Below, piece by piece: positions 23,818 through 36,721 of a DNA stretch of 64,000 bases. The stretch covers positions 31,457,627 through 31,521,626 of the forward strand of contig OX328097.1 in NCBI GenBank assembly GCA_946811185.2. Reading direction: 5' to 3'. Below the pieces are notes generated by a model. It was not told where the DNA came from, did not search any database, and saw nothing but the letters and a program-made list of their open reading frames with translations. The position numbers were made by a program, and so were the translations under genes. This DNA comes from Hippopus hippopus (lineage: Eukaryota; Mollusca; Bivalvia; Cardiida; Cardiidae). The stretch's first letter is position 1, and each line of letters opens with the position of its first letter.

Positions 23818-23892
23818 TCTCTCCCTCCTCTCTCTCTCTCTGTTTGACTGTAGACTGTTTAAGTGTGTGTGTGTGTGGGTGGGTGGGTGTGT
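23818..23892 (+). repeat. CT- and GT/GGGT-rich simple sequence in the LINE 3' region
   Basis: CTCCCTCCTCTCTCTC and GTGTGTGTGTGTGGGTGGGT between the reverse transcriptase and the duplicated tail. Confidence 0.85.
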
Positions 23893-23934
23893 ACGTTTTA
23901 TTGTATCTATGGGCTTATTGTATGAGCCATTTGT

Positions 23935-24084
23935 ACTTCGGAGAGGGACTTTATAAGCTTTCGTTAGCTTTCGTCCCAATCCTTTTGTAATTAATTATTA
24001 CAAATAAATACTTCGGAGAGGGACTTTATAAGCTTTCGTTAGCTTTCGTCCCAATCCTTTTGTAATTAATTATTACAAATAAAT
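23935..24084 (+). repeat. 75-bp direct tandem duplication of the LINE 3' end
   Basis: Two essentially identical copies beginning ACTTCGGAGAGGGAC and ending ATTACAAATAAATA. CR1/L2-type LINEs often end in short 3' tandem repeats, but a 75-bp unit is long for that. Confidence 0.9.
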
Positions 24085-24107
24085 ATGTTTAAATGCCTTT
24101 GTCCACT

Positions 24108-24275
24108 TGTGTTTCGACGAGTTATGTGGGAAAGCAGCAAGTGATTTTTGGAGAATAATGTGCGCAGAAATGGTAACAGAAACTCCCCGGAAAGCATGGA
24201 TAGGTGCACTGGCCACCGCGATATAACTGAAATAATGTTGAAAGCGGAGTTAGACACCACACGATCAATCAATCA
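24108..24275 (+). mobile_element. 5'-truncated SINE directly after the LINE tail
   Basis: It begins inside the body (GTTTCGACGAGTTATGTGGG) and runs to the (AATC)n tail. CACTTGT occurs at both edges (24104-24110 and 24274-24280), a possible short target duplication. Confidence 0.75.
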
Positions 24276-24283
24276 CTTGTCCA

Positions 24284-26305
24284 TTGTTAAATGTTAGGAG
24301 TACGATACCCTCTTCAAGGTGGCATCGTCCGTTATGGTGGCCATACAAATATGTCTTGTCCCTCTGATTAACATTGATTCACACTCGATGGTCATACTCT
24401 GACTAACAAGTTTACACAGCAGCATAGATTTTTTATAAGGAATTTTTGAAATACGAGATCACGAAACAAAAAGATTGAAAAATTCAAAATATTTACGTAA
24501 TGTACCAAACTATCATTTTGACATTATAGTTAATATATGCTGATCATGAACAATCTTTAAAATAAGTAATCTTATTTATCAGTAAGGAGTATTTAAAGCA
24601 TGAAAAACTTCGTCAGCATAATTTTATAAATTACAGAAAAGTTTATTCGGTAAGATATGTGTAAGCAAATTAGCACTCTTTTTTTCTGCGGATAAGTTTT
24701 GAACAACTACATAGGTTTGGTGCACGGTTTATGTGTGTGTGTCAGTCAACCATTACGTAATATCATAGAAAAAATCTGGACAGACGGCTGTGAAAGCATG
24801 CTAGTGTAAATGTATAGTAAATTCGATATTTACCATGAATTATGATTCAATACATGAAAACGTGCAAAACGATTGTCTCTAGAGGAATGTTTCTCCTTAT
24901 GATCTGTACAGGAGAGACGAAAAAAAAAAACGTCTGCGAGAGGTATCGATTTAACTAGGGCATCTGTCAGCTTCCAAGCATTCAACGCTAAGACTTTGAA
25001 CAGGCATGTGTACTTGGTAGAAAAGTTATTATCAAGACTGTTTCGTCCAAGACAACTTTAATATCAAAGTTGTACACAAGTCCAAAATCAGATTGCACGT
25101 CCTGAATGCCATTGAGTAATGTGGGTCACGTGAGCTATTTGGTTGCCAACACACCGGGGATATGGCGAATAGGTCTCACGCAATAACAGATGAAGAAAGA
25201 GATAAAAAGGCAATTGTGGGCGGATATCGTTTCAAATCGCCAAGTACGCAGTACATATCAAAATTTGTTGTGAAAGTTACAAGCCTATTCACAAGCGATT
25301 TATTCCGAATGGCTTTGACAAGTATAACCCGGTATCGGTTTTATCTCTCTACTTCATCTTCCGGTGTCAGTGGTACCGTGTTAGAAACGAATCAGATTAA
25401 TAAGATTAACATGTATCTTCGCACATTTTCTGCTGTGCAGATAAATTCCATCAAACGCGTTCCCCTCCATGATAAACAACACCATTAAGTGGTCGATGAA
25501 GTTATTATTCTATGAACTGTCAATTCAGATGAAGTTGATTTTACGACTAAGCAACAAGTCAAACACAAAACTTTACGCATTGATACCGCCTGAGACAAGC
25601 AAAAGCTATCAGGTGACAACCATTGAAACATTCTTGTACAACATTTTTGTATGTTGATTATCCATATTTCATAAGAATGTTTGGGTCTCTTTTTTCTTGT
25701 ATACAAAATCGTTCATTGGCAAAATGATTTAATTTTTGTGAATCTTGACGAATTATTTTGAAAACTTATTAAACGAACGAGATTCAAAATTCACAACTCC
25801 TTTACTGTTAAAAGTTCACCTTACCCCTGAGTTAAATGGTCGGTTTGTGCAGGTTTGATATTAGCATCTCCGGCAGCTTTCAAAGTAGAGTAGTTTGAAA
25901 AAATGGGGTATTCGATTCATATGAAAGAAGGTGTGGAACTTTTGTAAGATGCCGTATGGTTGCGAATGTTATTTAACTGTTGAAAACCAAAAGAAACAAT
26001 TGTGTGCGAAAATCAGTCAAACAAAAGATTGTGGGATAGCGACAAAGTGCTAGTTTTGCCACACTCTTTCGATGTTAGGCAATACCTAAGATCCTTTAAT
26101 GGATGGTGTAGATGAAGATCAGAGCTTACACGTGGATCTGTGGTATAAACTGTCCAGATTAGGCCGAAACAGCTTTGAATATACGACGGATTCTTTGAAT
26201 CTATTGAATAAACATAGAAGTCGAAGAAATACATTCAAAGAGTCAAATAACACAATACAAACCAGAACTTTTCAGTACCTTACCTTACCACCTCTGTTTA
26301 CAATA
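24284..26305. other. Intergenic, largely repeat-poor
   Basis: No recognised gene or element apart from the doubtful open frame at 25162. Confidence 0.5.
25162..25488 (+). CDS. Unrecognised open frame, 108 aa
   Basis: An ATG-started frame (MANRSHAITDEERDKKAIVG...) in a stretch without recognised repeats, 2 kb upstream of the K2P gene. I see no signal peptide, membrane helix or family motif. The N-terminal 35 residues look hydrophilic and protein-like, the remainder less so, and there is no clear splice donor. It may be chance. Confidence 0.15.
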   Translation: MANRSHAITDEERDKKAIVGGYRFKSPSTQYISKFVVKVTSLFTSDLFRMALTSITRYRFYLSTSSSGVSGTVLETNQINKINMYLRTFSAVQINSIKRVPLHDKQHH

Positions 26306-26532
26306 TTAACCCTTTACTAGAAGAGACTGTAAACGACCCTGATTTACAAATTTTGAAAAAATCCCGGGAAAAATAGAAAAAGAGCAGATAAGCAGCATTG
26401 TCTCCTTTTCCATTATGTTTTCCACCATTTCAAAAAAAAAAAAAATCATCAATTTAACTTCATTAGATTTGTCGTCTACAAATATGTTCAATATGAACAA
26501 GTCTAAAATTTTGCAATCTGGTAAAGTAGTAA
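26306..26532 (+). mobile_element. Family 1 element, old
   Basis: TTAACCCTTTACTAG left end, poly-A interruption after the right arm, CTGGTAAAGTAG right end. It lies 0.7 kb upstream of the K2P start codon. Confidence 0.7.
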
Positions 26533-27199
26533 ATCATTTGCCTTATGGAGCAAATGGTTATTGTGTTGGTACTGGCTCGTAGTTGAATGGATCAGGCGTT
26601 GGGTTTCTCATCAGGAAGCCCTAGTTACGTTGGAGTGGCGGCACTGGTCACTCGAGAGTGTCCTTGGTTCATTCATCATCATCCTCAAATTAGTTGTCTT
26701 ATTTTACTCTGCCTTTAGCACGACTGTGTTGCCGTGTGTAGAACACCTATAAGGTCAGTCATTGCAGAAGTCAAGGCTTCTACTGTCGAAACCAATAAGG
26801 CATGAATATTTGAAATGTTAGGTGAGTTGACAAGAGTATTTCAAAGAAAACCCCATTGTAACTTCATTTGGCATGGGTTCCTGTCATAACAAATACCTTA
26901 TTCGGGGATGTAGATAGGAACTAAGCAAATGTGAAGCCAGTGACTAAGACCAGGGCCAGGCTTCCACATACATGTCTATTTTGTTAGCCTTTTCTATCCT
27001 TTGAAAATGCGTACTTGTGGAATTTGATGTTAAAGCCTGGGCTTCGAGGCTTTCGGCTTGCTATGCAGTGCTCATTGTGCAATCTTAGAAACCTCTGGCG
27101 AAAACTTCTGTTTTTTCTTGCTTGCTTATCTTTCCCTTGATCTCTTTCAGGTTTAACGACTTCTGAATCAGAGATACAGTTTCCGTCATGGTGCAAGAG
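26533..27199. other. 5' flank of the K2P gene
   Basis: No TATA box stands out. Promoter and transcription start probably lie here or in an unseen upstream exon. Confidence 0.35.
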
Positions 27200-27217
27200 T
27201 GACGTCATAATCACGTG
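27200..27217 (+). promoter_or_regulatory. CRE palindrome and E-box just upstream of the K2P start codon
   Basis: TGACGTCA (27200-27207) is a full consensus CRE, the site bound by CREB/ATF bZIP factors, and CACGTG (27212-27217) is a canonical E-box. Both lie within 24 bases of the ATG, so they are either in the 5' UTR or part of a core promoter just upstream. Motif matches are seen directly; function is inferred. Confidence 0.4.
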
Positions 27218-27223
27218 ATCAAA

Positions 27224-27377
27224 ATGCAGAAAGCTATGCCATGGAAGCGTCTTCTGCCCTTGATTATTGTTCTGGCGCTCTACTTGTGTCTCGGCGCATG
27301 GTTATTCAAGTTTATTGAAGGAGCACCAGAAATAAAACGCCGCCAAGATCTCAGAGAAATGATCACTGGCTTTATTG
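27224..27377 (+). CDS. K2P channel exon 1
   Basis: Start codon, M1 helix and the first part of the cap (residues 1-51 plus one base). The donor is GTAATT at 27378. The open frame runs on into the intron to 27583, but that extension has no K2P similarity and contains a family 1 fragment near 27470-27490. Confidence 0.88.
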
Positions 27378-30300
27378 GTAATTGCTGCTCTTGTAAAATT
27401 GCGTCCAAGCCATATGCAAAACAATCCCATGTTTTAATATCTTTGAGTGGGAAGATTTTTAAAAGCGCTGTGGGAAAAGGAGAAACAGCAATATTAGCTG
27501 TTTTTATTAGATTCGGACAAGACTTACGGTCTGATTTTGTATCTAACATGTCTGATAAAACTTTAAAACAGTCTCAAATATAAGAAAATTCGGTCATCGA
27601 CCATTACCTAGCAATCCGAACTTTCATCCACCATCGTACAAATTCAGTCTGGATCGACGCTTCAATAGACCGCTTTTGAAAACGTACAGGTAAAAATGAG
27701 AAATTGCTTATTACAAACAATTGCTCCTTCTCCGACAAGATTTTCCATGCTATTAAACAAATGTGTTTTCTTGGCTTTTAAATATTAGTCCTTTGTTTAA
27801 TTCATTCTTTGATAGTTCTGAAAATAACCTGTTTGTTAACTGGCTAACTGATACTTACTAATTGCTAATTGATCTCCGTGAACACATCCAGATATAACCT
27901 GCCACACGGGAAAAGGGGCATTCGGACATTTACGTAAAGTGTCGTCTCGGATCAGCCTGCGCAGTCCACGCAGGCTAATCCGAGACGGCACTTTACGACT
28001 ACATTAGATTTTGTCCTACAGTAGACTTGCACAAAACAGAAAATTTATATAAGAAGGGAAAGTGTCGTTTCGGATGAGTCTGCGCGGACTGCCCAGGCTG
28101 ATCCGGTCCGGTGCGACACTTTACGCAGGTGTCCAAATGCCCGTTTTTGCGTGTTGCAGGCCAATTAAAATTATATTCTTTGGAAGAAGAACCACAACAT
28201 CAAGGCTTTGTCATGTCGCCAAATACTTTTAGTTTATTCTGTAATGCCTTTCCAGCGATTCTGGCCAATGCTATTTTTACACGACCTAGCTGAACTAATA
28301 GATCTTCATTAATAATCAGCATCCCTTTACCAGACGACAATATTTTAGACTTGTCCAAACTGAAAGCATTTGCAGATGACATATCAAACGCGGCTCAAAT
28401 GATAGGTTTTTTTTTTCTGAAAGAGTCGAGGCATTGTGGAAAAAGGAGAAATCAAAAGTTCTTTTCCTCAAGTCCTTTTAAACTGTGGATTGTTTAGTGA
28501 AGGTTAAAGCGCTGACTTAGAAAAAAAGGAAAGTTTCAGTGTAGACATAAGACCAAAATTAATGCAATATCAATATTGTTTATGTGCAAAATGTCTCAGG
28601 AAAAACGGACAGTGTATATTAAAGATCAGACTGCAGGTCTTGTCCAGTCTGATCTTGATCACAAATGAAGTTGCAAAAGACGCTTTAGAGGTTAATAATA
28701 TCATATTGTAAAATACATGTAATTGGCGATTTCAAATATTTATGGTCGACATTCGGCACTCATTCAAACTCAGACTAAACTCTGTACTGTATACGCGGAT
28801 ATATACGCATGTCGAAAAATTTGCGAACTACCGATTATGGACATTTTGCGCACAGAAATGTTTGCGAATTCAAGACACTCGTTGTTTGTTGCTATACTTG
28901 TGGTAAAATACTCGAACAGAAAAGTTTGCGAATTTCTCAAATTCGCGAAATCGCAAAAATTACCACATCGCAAAAATTTCCACTTACACAGTATTCCATC
29001 TTCCCAAACTCGGCCCGATTTCAAATTCTTTGTCAAGTTATTGTATATGTCTGCTTTGTTTTGATTAATCAGATCTACTGAAAACAAAAAAACTCTTTCT
29101 ATCCTCACACGAAAACAAAAGTGTTTACTTCCTTAGAATGTGATTTTTTTTAATTCTTATAAAGGCAAAATGTCGGAAAATTTTGGTATCAAAATGAGCA
29201 AACATAAAAGCTATGCTCTGTGGAATGTGGGCTAATGCACCTGCAAAAAGTATCTACACATCTTAGCCTGCACTGACTGAGCAGGTTGACGTGGATAGAA
29301 ACTTTTTTGCTTTTTATTAATCTTCCGCACGTTAAAGGGCCATCCTACTTCCAGATCCAGTCGATAATTAGACTGAATTGATTTTATGGATCCATAATTA
29401 TGTAATGGATGGTTTGTTATAATGCATCAGGGAGATGCATAAAATCTCCTTTTCCTAGAGCATGGCTCGTAAATAGACTGCACGATGTTGCAGTCATTCC
29501 GATGACGTCATAAGACGTTACGTTAGGTCCATGCGGTCTGGAATACGTCGATTGATTCGTAGACGAGGACGCCACAACTAAAACTTTAAAATTCTTTACC
29601 AAACGACAAAATTAAGACTTGTCCAAACTAAAAGCATTTGCAGATGATAAAATGAATGAGACTCATGTGATAGAATTTGTTTGTGATAGGGTAGAAAACA
29701 TTGTGGTTACCAGCATTTTCTCCTTTTTCCAGAGTGTTTTCAAAAAACCTCTTCTCAGAGTTATTAACAGTCGGAGATGTGTGCTAAAGAGTTAATTGTC
29801 ACGTAACTTAACTTAAAGAGAGAGAAAAAAAATCAGTAACATAACATTATAATTCTGCGACTTTCGCTTTTCAGACCTGCCACATTCATTAGTAAAACAA
29901 CGTTTTAATTATAGATCTTAATCAAATTTCAATTAAAAGTAAAACGTCATGTGACTATTTCATGTCTGCATAGTCTGATACTTAAAAATTCGGCTACCGG
30001 TTCTTTTGCTTCTATTAGTATTAGAAATTTTCTTTCTAACCGTGTCCTTACTTTCTTTTTCGTGTAAGTACTCGTATATTTATGCCGTGGCTGTCTACAT
30101 TTGAGTCACTGCGGGGGTGTATGATAGTTCCATGATAAGTGTTAGTGTCAATGCTGATGCTTTATTCACTTGTAGATAAACATAACATCAGTCGAGATCA
30201 CCTCATAGAGTTTATAGAGGCCATTGGCTCGGAAACAGAATTTTCTAAAGGTGTTTTGCAGAACAAGAGTATCTACACAAGATGGGATTTTCCAGGATCT

Positions 30301-33300
30301 TTCTCATTTGTTGTTACCGTAGCAACCACAATAGGTGAGTATCAATTGGTATTTGGTCTGTCCAGTTCAGTAAATTGAAATTCAAACAAAATTTTCCAAA
30401 AGTGTTAAACAAAAACAAAAACATGTACATGAGAAGGAATTTTACTTATTGCCGTCTTCCTTCCGACCACACATAGTATCAGTAACTGTTGATTTCTTTT
30501 GTTCCGTTCCAAGCTCCAGTCTAGGAAAGGCGTAACTTGGCATTTGTTGACCCATGAACAAGTGAAAACTATTTCGACTTAACCAAAATGAAAGCGTTTG
30601 AGGACTACAAAGTTAGTGAGGTTATAATATGGGAATTCGTCTCTGAAATGATAGAAAACATTGTAAGAAAAGGAGAAAATGATGGTTAACAGCATTTTCT
30701 CCGCTCCTCACAATGTTTCCAAGTCTCTTTACCAGGGATCGTTAAGAATAGGGATTGTTTTGTAAAAGTAACTGCATTTGTTGAAAGCGGCGTAATACAC
30801 AAGTGGCCTTGGGCAATGCATTACAAGCCTAGAACGTGTGAAACTCAAGGAATGACATTAATAAGTGAGGTGTCGGCATGATGTCGGCATGATGTGAATA
30901 TATCTGTTGAAGGCGGCATGAAACACTTTTTAAACAAACAAGCACACTATTGCTCTCGAACATACCGTATCTAGGGACATGATGGTTACGTGTATCTATT
31001 GAGGAACAATGCAGTTACTTTACAATAAAATATTTATTATTGATTGTAAATGCAAAAAAAAACCTTTAATCATGTAAACTTTATTGTGGCTATGCGCAAG
31101 CTTAAGTGCTGAAGTCATGCCAAACAGACTATAATTTGTTTTGCTGAGATGCTGAATGAATACTAAGAGTTATTAACCCTAAGCTGCCATGGGCGAAGAA
31201 GGACCTTTTGCGGACAGTGTAGATCAAGATCAGACTGCACAGAACGTGCAAAACGTCCCAAAATATACCTTTGAAATAGCAAAATGCGGGTTTTTACTAT
31301 CGGTTTGAAAGTTTTATTTCACTTATTTTGCAGTATAAAGGTTAACACGGATGACAAAGCCACGAGTTAAAAATATTGCATTGTTGATATTCATGTTTGA
31401 GCATTATCTCGGTCTTACGTAAATGAATAACATTTTTTTTCTGTATTTCTTGCTAAGAAATTAACAATAAATTTGTGCATTTCAAACAGGAGACCGATTA
31501 ATCAACCATTCTTACTTTTATTTTAATTCTTTTCCCGCAATGTTTCAAAAGCCTTCTTCGTCAAGGTCGTTAAAACCCAGAATATATTGATGAATGATTA
31601 ATCTTCGCCTTGAGCGGTATTCATGAAAAAAAAACGTAAAGAAAAATGAAAGCGGTATTTAAAAATAAGAAAAAAAAAACTATTCTTTTTTTTTTTGGGG
31701 GGGGGAGGGGGGGTCAGACTTCTTCGAAGTAAACGAACAATTTCGGTCTAAGATGAAACAGCACGCTCTGTATTTATTCGAGGTGTTTATGAAGAAATTG
31801 TGATCAAACTTATACTCTATAAGTACAAGTTAGATGTATAGAGAATAAAATGAACGCATTTTGACATACAGAGAAATAGCCCATTGTAGCGCTTTTTCCC
31901 ATTTGTCACCGTTGAATATTTCCAAAAGACTCTTATCTGGTCATATCTCGTTCCGAGCATTTAGTTCAAAAAACCGTATGCTGTTCCTACAATGAAGGAG
32001 TACGAGCCAAAATTACCAATTATTTCTCCCAATTACCCATTACCGACTGCCAATATATGTGGCATAACGTCATCACGTGTACTTATTGTTACTTAGTACT
32101 TACACTGCTAGTTAAATGAAATGTATAATTTTTGCCAGTAAAAAGGTCTAATAGTTGCTTTTCCGGTATCAGTTTGGTCAGACTATCTCACATAGTATTT
32201 GACAATATAGAAGCAAGATCAGACTGCACTTTCTCTACAGTCTGATCTTGGATCTATACTGTCTGCAAACTAAAGTATTCTTGTGCTAATCGATCCTGTA
32301 AGGGTAGAACAATTAGTATATTATTGTGATAAGCCGTTAATTGATCCTGTCTTATTGCACCTATGAACTGTATTACACGTTGTACGCGGTTTATTGTCTG
32401 GGTGAGTCACTGATGTACTTTGTATTGGGGGATGGGTACCCAATTTCAGTACTTTTTGTTGAGATACAAATGAAACTTTATGGTTTTTAAAACTGTACAA
32501 AAAAAGGACATTTAAGAGGCCATACTTACAAGAGAGAACTTTTAATGAAAAGGAAGGGAAATGCAGTAATTTCTTGATGCAGTTTTTCCCCATTATTATT
32601 CAAGATGGGCTGTTCCCGTCTTTTAATTATTTTAGCGTTGTATGCTTGTATATATCAGTGGTAGGGAATAAGTAGTATGTATTGTAGTGAGTGTAGTTCA
32701 TTCATAATTGATTTGTAATATTTTCCCATCACACATTGCGGTAACCGCAATGTGTGACGGGAAAATGTTACAAACCCAGAGCCACACACATCTGAACATC
32801 CGGCGATCTTGACGCAAACGTCTTGCAACCCTCTCCATCTTGCATTCTATCAAAGTGTGTTGTTTGGTTTTATACTACTATCTATGGATGGCAAGTTTAA
32901 AATTAAACTAATAAATTTGAATCTTTTTCTCATCACAGGTTACGGCAACCTAGCGCCACACACAGAGATAGGCAAAGTGGTTGTGATAGCCTACGCTCTA
33001 ATAGGAATACCCATCACATTCCTTATGCTTCAGGGGCTCGGCGAACACCTGGCCATCCTCTCCAAGAAAGTAAACAAGTTAAAACTTTGCTCAAAGCGAC
33101 CAGAACTCAATAAGTATCTCAATATGGTGCTGATCATTTTAATAGGACTGTCCTTGTTGTTTATTGGACCGACGTTCTTGTTCATGAACGTGGAAGGCTG
33201 GTCCATGATGGACGGAATCTACTACTGTTTTGTAACACTGTCTACCATTGGCTTTGGGGACTTCATTCCAGGTGAGTCGTTGTCTACGATTTCTTTTCAT

Positions 33301-36300
33301 TGGTTGCCCTCCGTCTGTACGTAGTTCCGTCCGTGCGTTTGTCTGTCCATCTGTAAGCCTCTTTTGTAAGTTCGTCCTCCTCAAAGCCGGATTCTTTTGC
33401 TAACTCAGAAACTGCAAGGACCACCCTTATAAAACTTCTCATCAGGGGACAGATAACAATATTTCAGATACTGCACGTTTCTCCAGGTTTAACACTTTCA
33501 GCGCTTACGAGATAAAACTCTCTCTCGGTTTTTCAGTGGCTTGTATTTTCCACCATCAAAAGAGGTCGACTTTATATATGAGCCATGCTCTGTAAATGGG
33601 GCCTAATGCATTTGCGAAATGCATCGACCCATGTCAGCCTGCGCAGTCCGCGCAGGCTGACATAGGCCGAAACTTTTCGCTATCTTCAAATTTTCTGCAT
33701 TTCAAAGGATCATTCTACCTCGTGATGCAGTCGGTTGTTTGAAAAAAAAAATGGATTTATTTATGGATCCACAATTATGCGATGACTTGCTTGGTATCAT
33801 CCACCAAGGAGGTGCATTAAGTCCCCTTTTGTCAGAGTATGACTCATATACTTGGCGCAGAAAGAGATAAGCTCTATTACTAAAATTAGAATGACATGGA
33901 ATTTGTAATAACTCCAACAATCCATAATATACCATAAGCTAGGTTTACGAAACTTGGCATGGTGATAGACTATCATATGCAGAATATGCAGATACATGCA
34001 TCTTGATTGTAGTGCTAAAGTGCAGCTCAAAGTCATAGTTACTTGAAACATAACTCTGAAACAGGAAAGGGGCTTTTCTTTGCTTGCAATCAGCGGTTTC
34101 TGCTTTACCCACAATGTTTTCTACCCCATGAGAGATAAATCCCATCGTTTGGCCACATTTAACATGTCTTCTGCACCTGTTTTCAATTTGGACAAGTCAA
34201 ACACTTTGTCGTCTGGTAAAGAGTACCCAGGTATTGCCTCTTAAATCAAAACATAACAGATCTATAGGCCAACTATTACAACTCGAAGCTAGCTTTATTT
34301 CCTGTTATAACATTTTCTTTTTCAGTTGTCAAATAAAAAAAAACTAAGAAACTCCTCAAAGCATTAGGAAATAGATCTATCGTAGGATAGACCCGAAACA
34401 CACGCCTGGGCGTGTACCTTTGAAAAAGGTCGTTATATATATTGTTGTTTGCATAATGAGAGATACAGACTGACAGAGGGAAGAACAGAACTCGTGGTAC
34501 ATATCTGTACATGTATTAACCTAACAGTGAAAACCCATCGTAATTAACGAATTGTTTATCCAAGGCAACATTTTAGTATCTCTAAAAACAATAGATGATT
34601 GAGTGTCTGGCATGCACTCCCGCCGTTACAGATCAGTATCTCCGCGTACAAAAAATGTAAGAACGCCTGGTAAACTCCCAACAGACGACAGTCTTCGTCA
34701 TGATACAAACGACTTTTGAAAATATTGAGCACTTACAGTGTCGTCTGCTGCAAATTCTGTTTCGGGGGAAAACAATTACCCATTAGAACGATAAATATGT
34801 GTAAATAAAATCGACATATTCATTCTGTAAATCCAAGCTAAATGATAAAATTTCAAGACTGGTTTTGCAAGAACATCTTTCGAATATCGGACAGTAATCA
34901 AGACCGCACGTTCTGTAGGAAAGGTTTGCAAGGGTTGATAATACGATCGAGATGTTAAGATGCATGACATGTTTTGATACATACGTAGATGATGTTTTGG
35001 CAAACTGCACATGTGTCGAGTGTATTTTTTAGCTCACCTGAGCATATGTTCTGTTCTCTGTGAGCTGTGGTGATCACCGTCCGTCGTCCGTCTATACGTC
35101 TATTCGTTGGCCCGTCTTAAGCAATTACCTGAACGACTTCTCCTTAGAAACTACTACATCAAATCAAATCAAATTTCTTGGTAAGACTCCTTAGGACATG
35201 GAAAAAATTTAAATACATTTAGCAAAAATATTATCCTACGGAACCGGAAGTCAAGTGGCTTTGAAACTTTACATGCGTAATCAGTACCATGGGTACTTCC
35301 AATACTTTTCAAATAATGACCGTAAAAGACAACATTCACTTCACCGTTCACACAAGCCCTACACATTTTCGCAAAGCTACCGAGGTTAGATTAATCTACA
35401 ATACTTACCAACTACCGAGGTTAGATATATACTTACCAACATTAATAATACATGTGAGTTATGCTCTGTGAATGGATTGTATATGCATCTGAAAAAAGTA
35501 TCTGCTCAAGTTAGCCTGCGTAGTTCACGCAGGCTGACCGGGGTCGAAACGTTTTACCGAGTTGGATTTTCTGCCTGTGTAAGGACAATTCTAGATCCTG
35601 TCTCAGCAGGTTTTATAGGCAGAATGTACCCATATTAAGTGACGACTTGCTTGGTGTAATGCATTCCGAAGATGCATAAAAACCCGTGTCTAGAGAACCG
35701 CTCATATATGAGTCATACTTTGGCAGAGGGTAGGGTGGGGCGGGGGCTTAATGCATCTCCTTAATTCTTGATACCAAGCAAGTCATCACAATGATCATGT
35801 ATCCATAAAGTGCGTTTTGTGTAACAACAGACTGAATCATGAGGTAGAATGGTCGATGGACATGCAGACAATTGACAAATAGAAAAAAGTTTCGGCCTAG
35901 GTCAGCCTGCGCGGACTGCGCAGGCTGACCTGGGTCGATATTATTTGCAGATGCATTAAGCCCCTTTTAACAGAGCATTGCTCATACCTATGTATTCATG
36001 TATATAATAGAAAATATAAAAAAATATTTTTCCCTCTTCTTTCTTTATCTGGCTACTGCAGATATCTAATAAAAACCAGACGTTGAAAATAGATCAAAAG
36101 TATTATCTAGTAGATTTCTAGGAAGGCCATAGTTTTTTAAAGCTTAGGCCATCTATCAAATGGCAGCTGCTTTACATTACTGTAACGTCAGTTAGTCACT
36201 CGCGGTTGCCTCACATCTGAACACATTACCTCATGGGGACGAATTTCTTGTCTCCGTGATACATTTGACTAAGATCCATAAAATCCATTTTGTCTAGCAA

Positions 36301-36683
36301 CCTGCTGAATTCCGAGGTAGAATAGTCCTTTGACATGCAGAAAATTTACAAGTGGCAAAAAGTTTCGACCCAGTCTGAAATGGCTCGATACGTTTTGCAG
36401 ATGCATTAAACCGCCGTTTCCAAGAGGATGACCAACATTTATCTGTTTATTTTCAGCGTTACATTCTGAGAACAGTATTTCGGGTGAAGTAGGGGGTACT
36501 ATCTACAGGATTGTAGCCTACGTCTGGATTCTGTTCGGATTAGCGTATCTGGCTTTGATTATCAACTACATATCCATGGTTCTTGTAAAGAAAGCAGAAA
36601 AAGTACAGAAAATGAGTAAAGCCAAATTAGAGGTAGCACTCGCTCGCTGGCTCGTTCTGTCTGTCTGTCTATCTGTCTCTGTC

Positions 36684-36721
<38 letters not shown>

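Larger units (their letters stand above)
21302..24085 (+). mobile_element. 5'-truncated non-LTR retrotransposon (LINE; CR1/L2/Jockey group)
   Basis: The open reading region starts inside ORF2 at 21302 and has no apurinic endonuclease domain. The linker and reverse transcriptase run to 23790. The 3' tail (from about 23790) holds CT/GT-rich sequence and then a 75-bp segment present twice in tandem (23935-24009 and 24010-24084), each copy ending ACAAATAAATA. The element is dead: one frameshift and two internal stops (see the pseudogene entry). A SINE fragment follows it at once. Confidence 0.88.

Noticed and set aside
26561..26752. Possible SINE or gene in the K2P 5' flank
   Set aside because: Some A-box-like bases (GGCTCGTAGTTGAATGG) but no B box at the right distance, and the 63-codon frame has no family.
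27378..27583. Extension of K2P exon 1 into the following open frame
   Set aside because: The donor GTAATT joins exon 2 in the correct phase to a consistent K2P cap; the extension contains a family 1 fragment.
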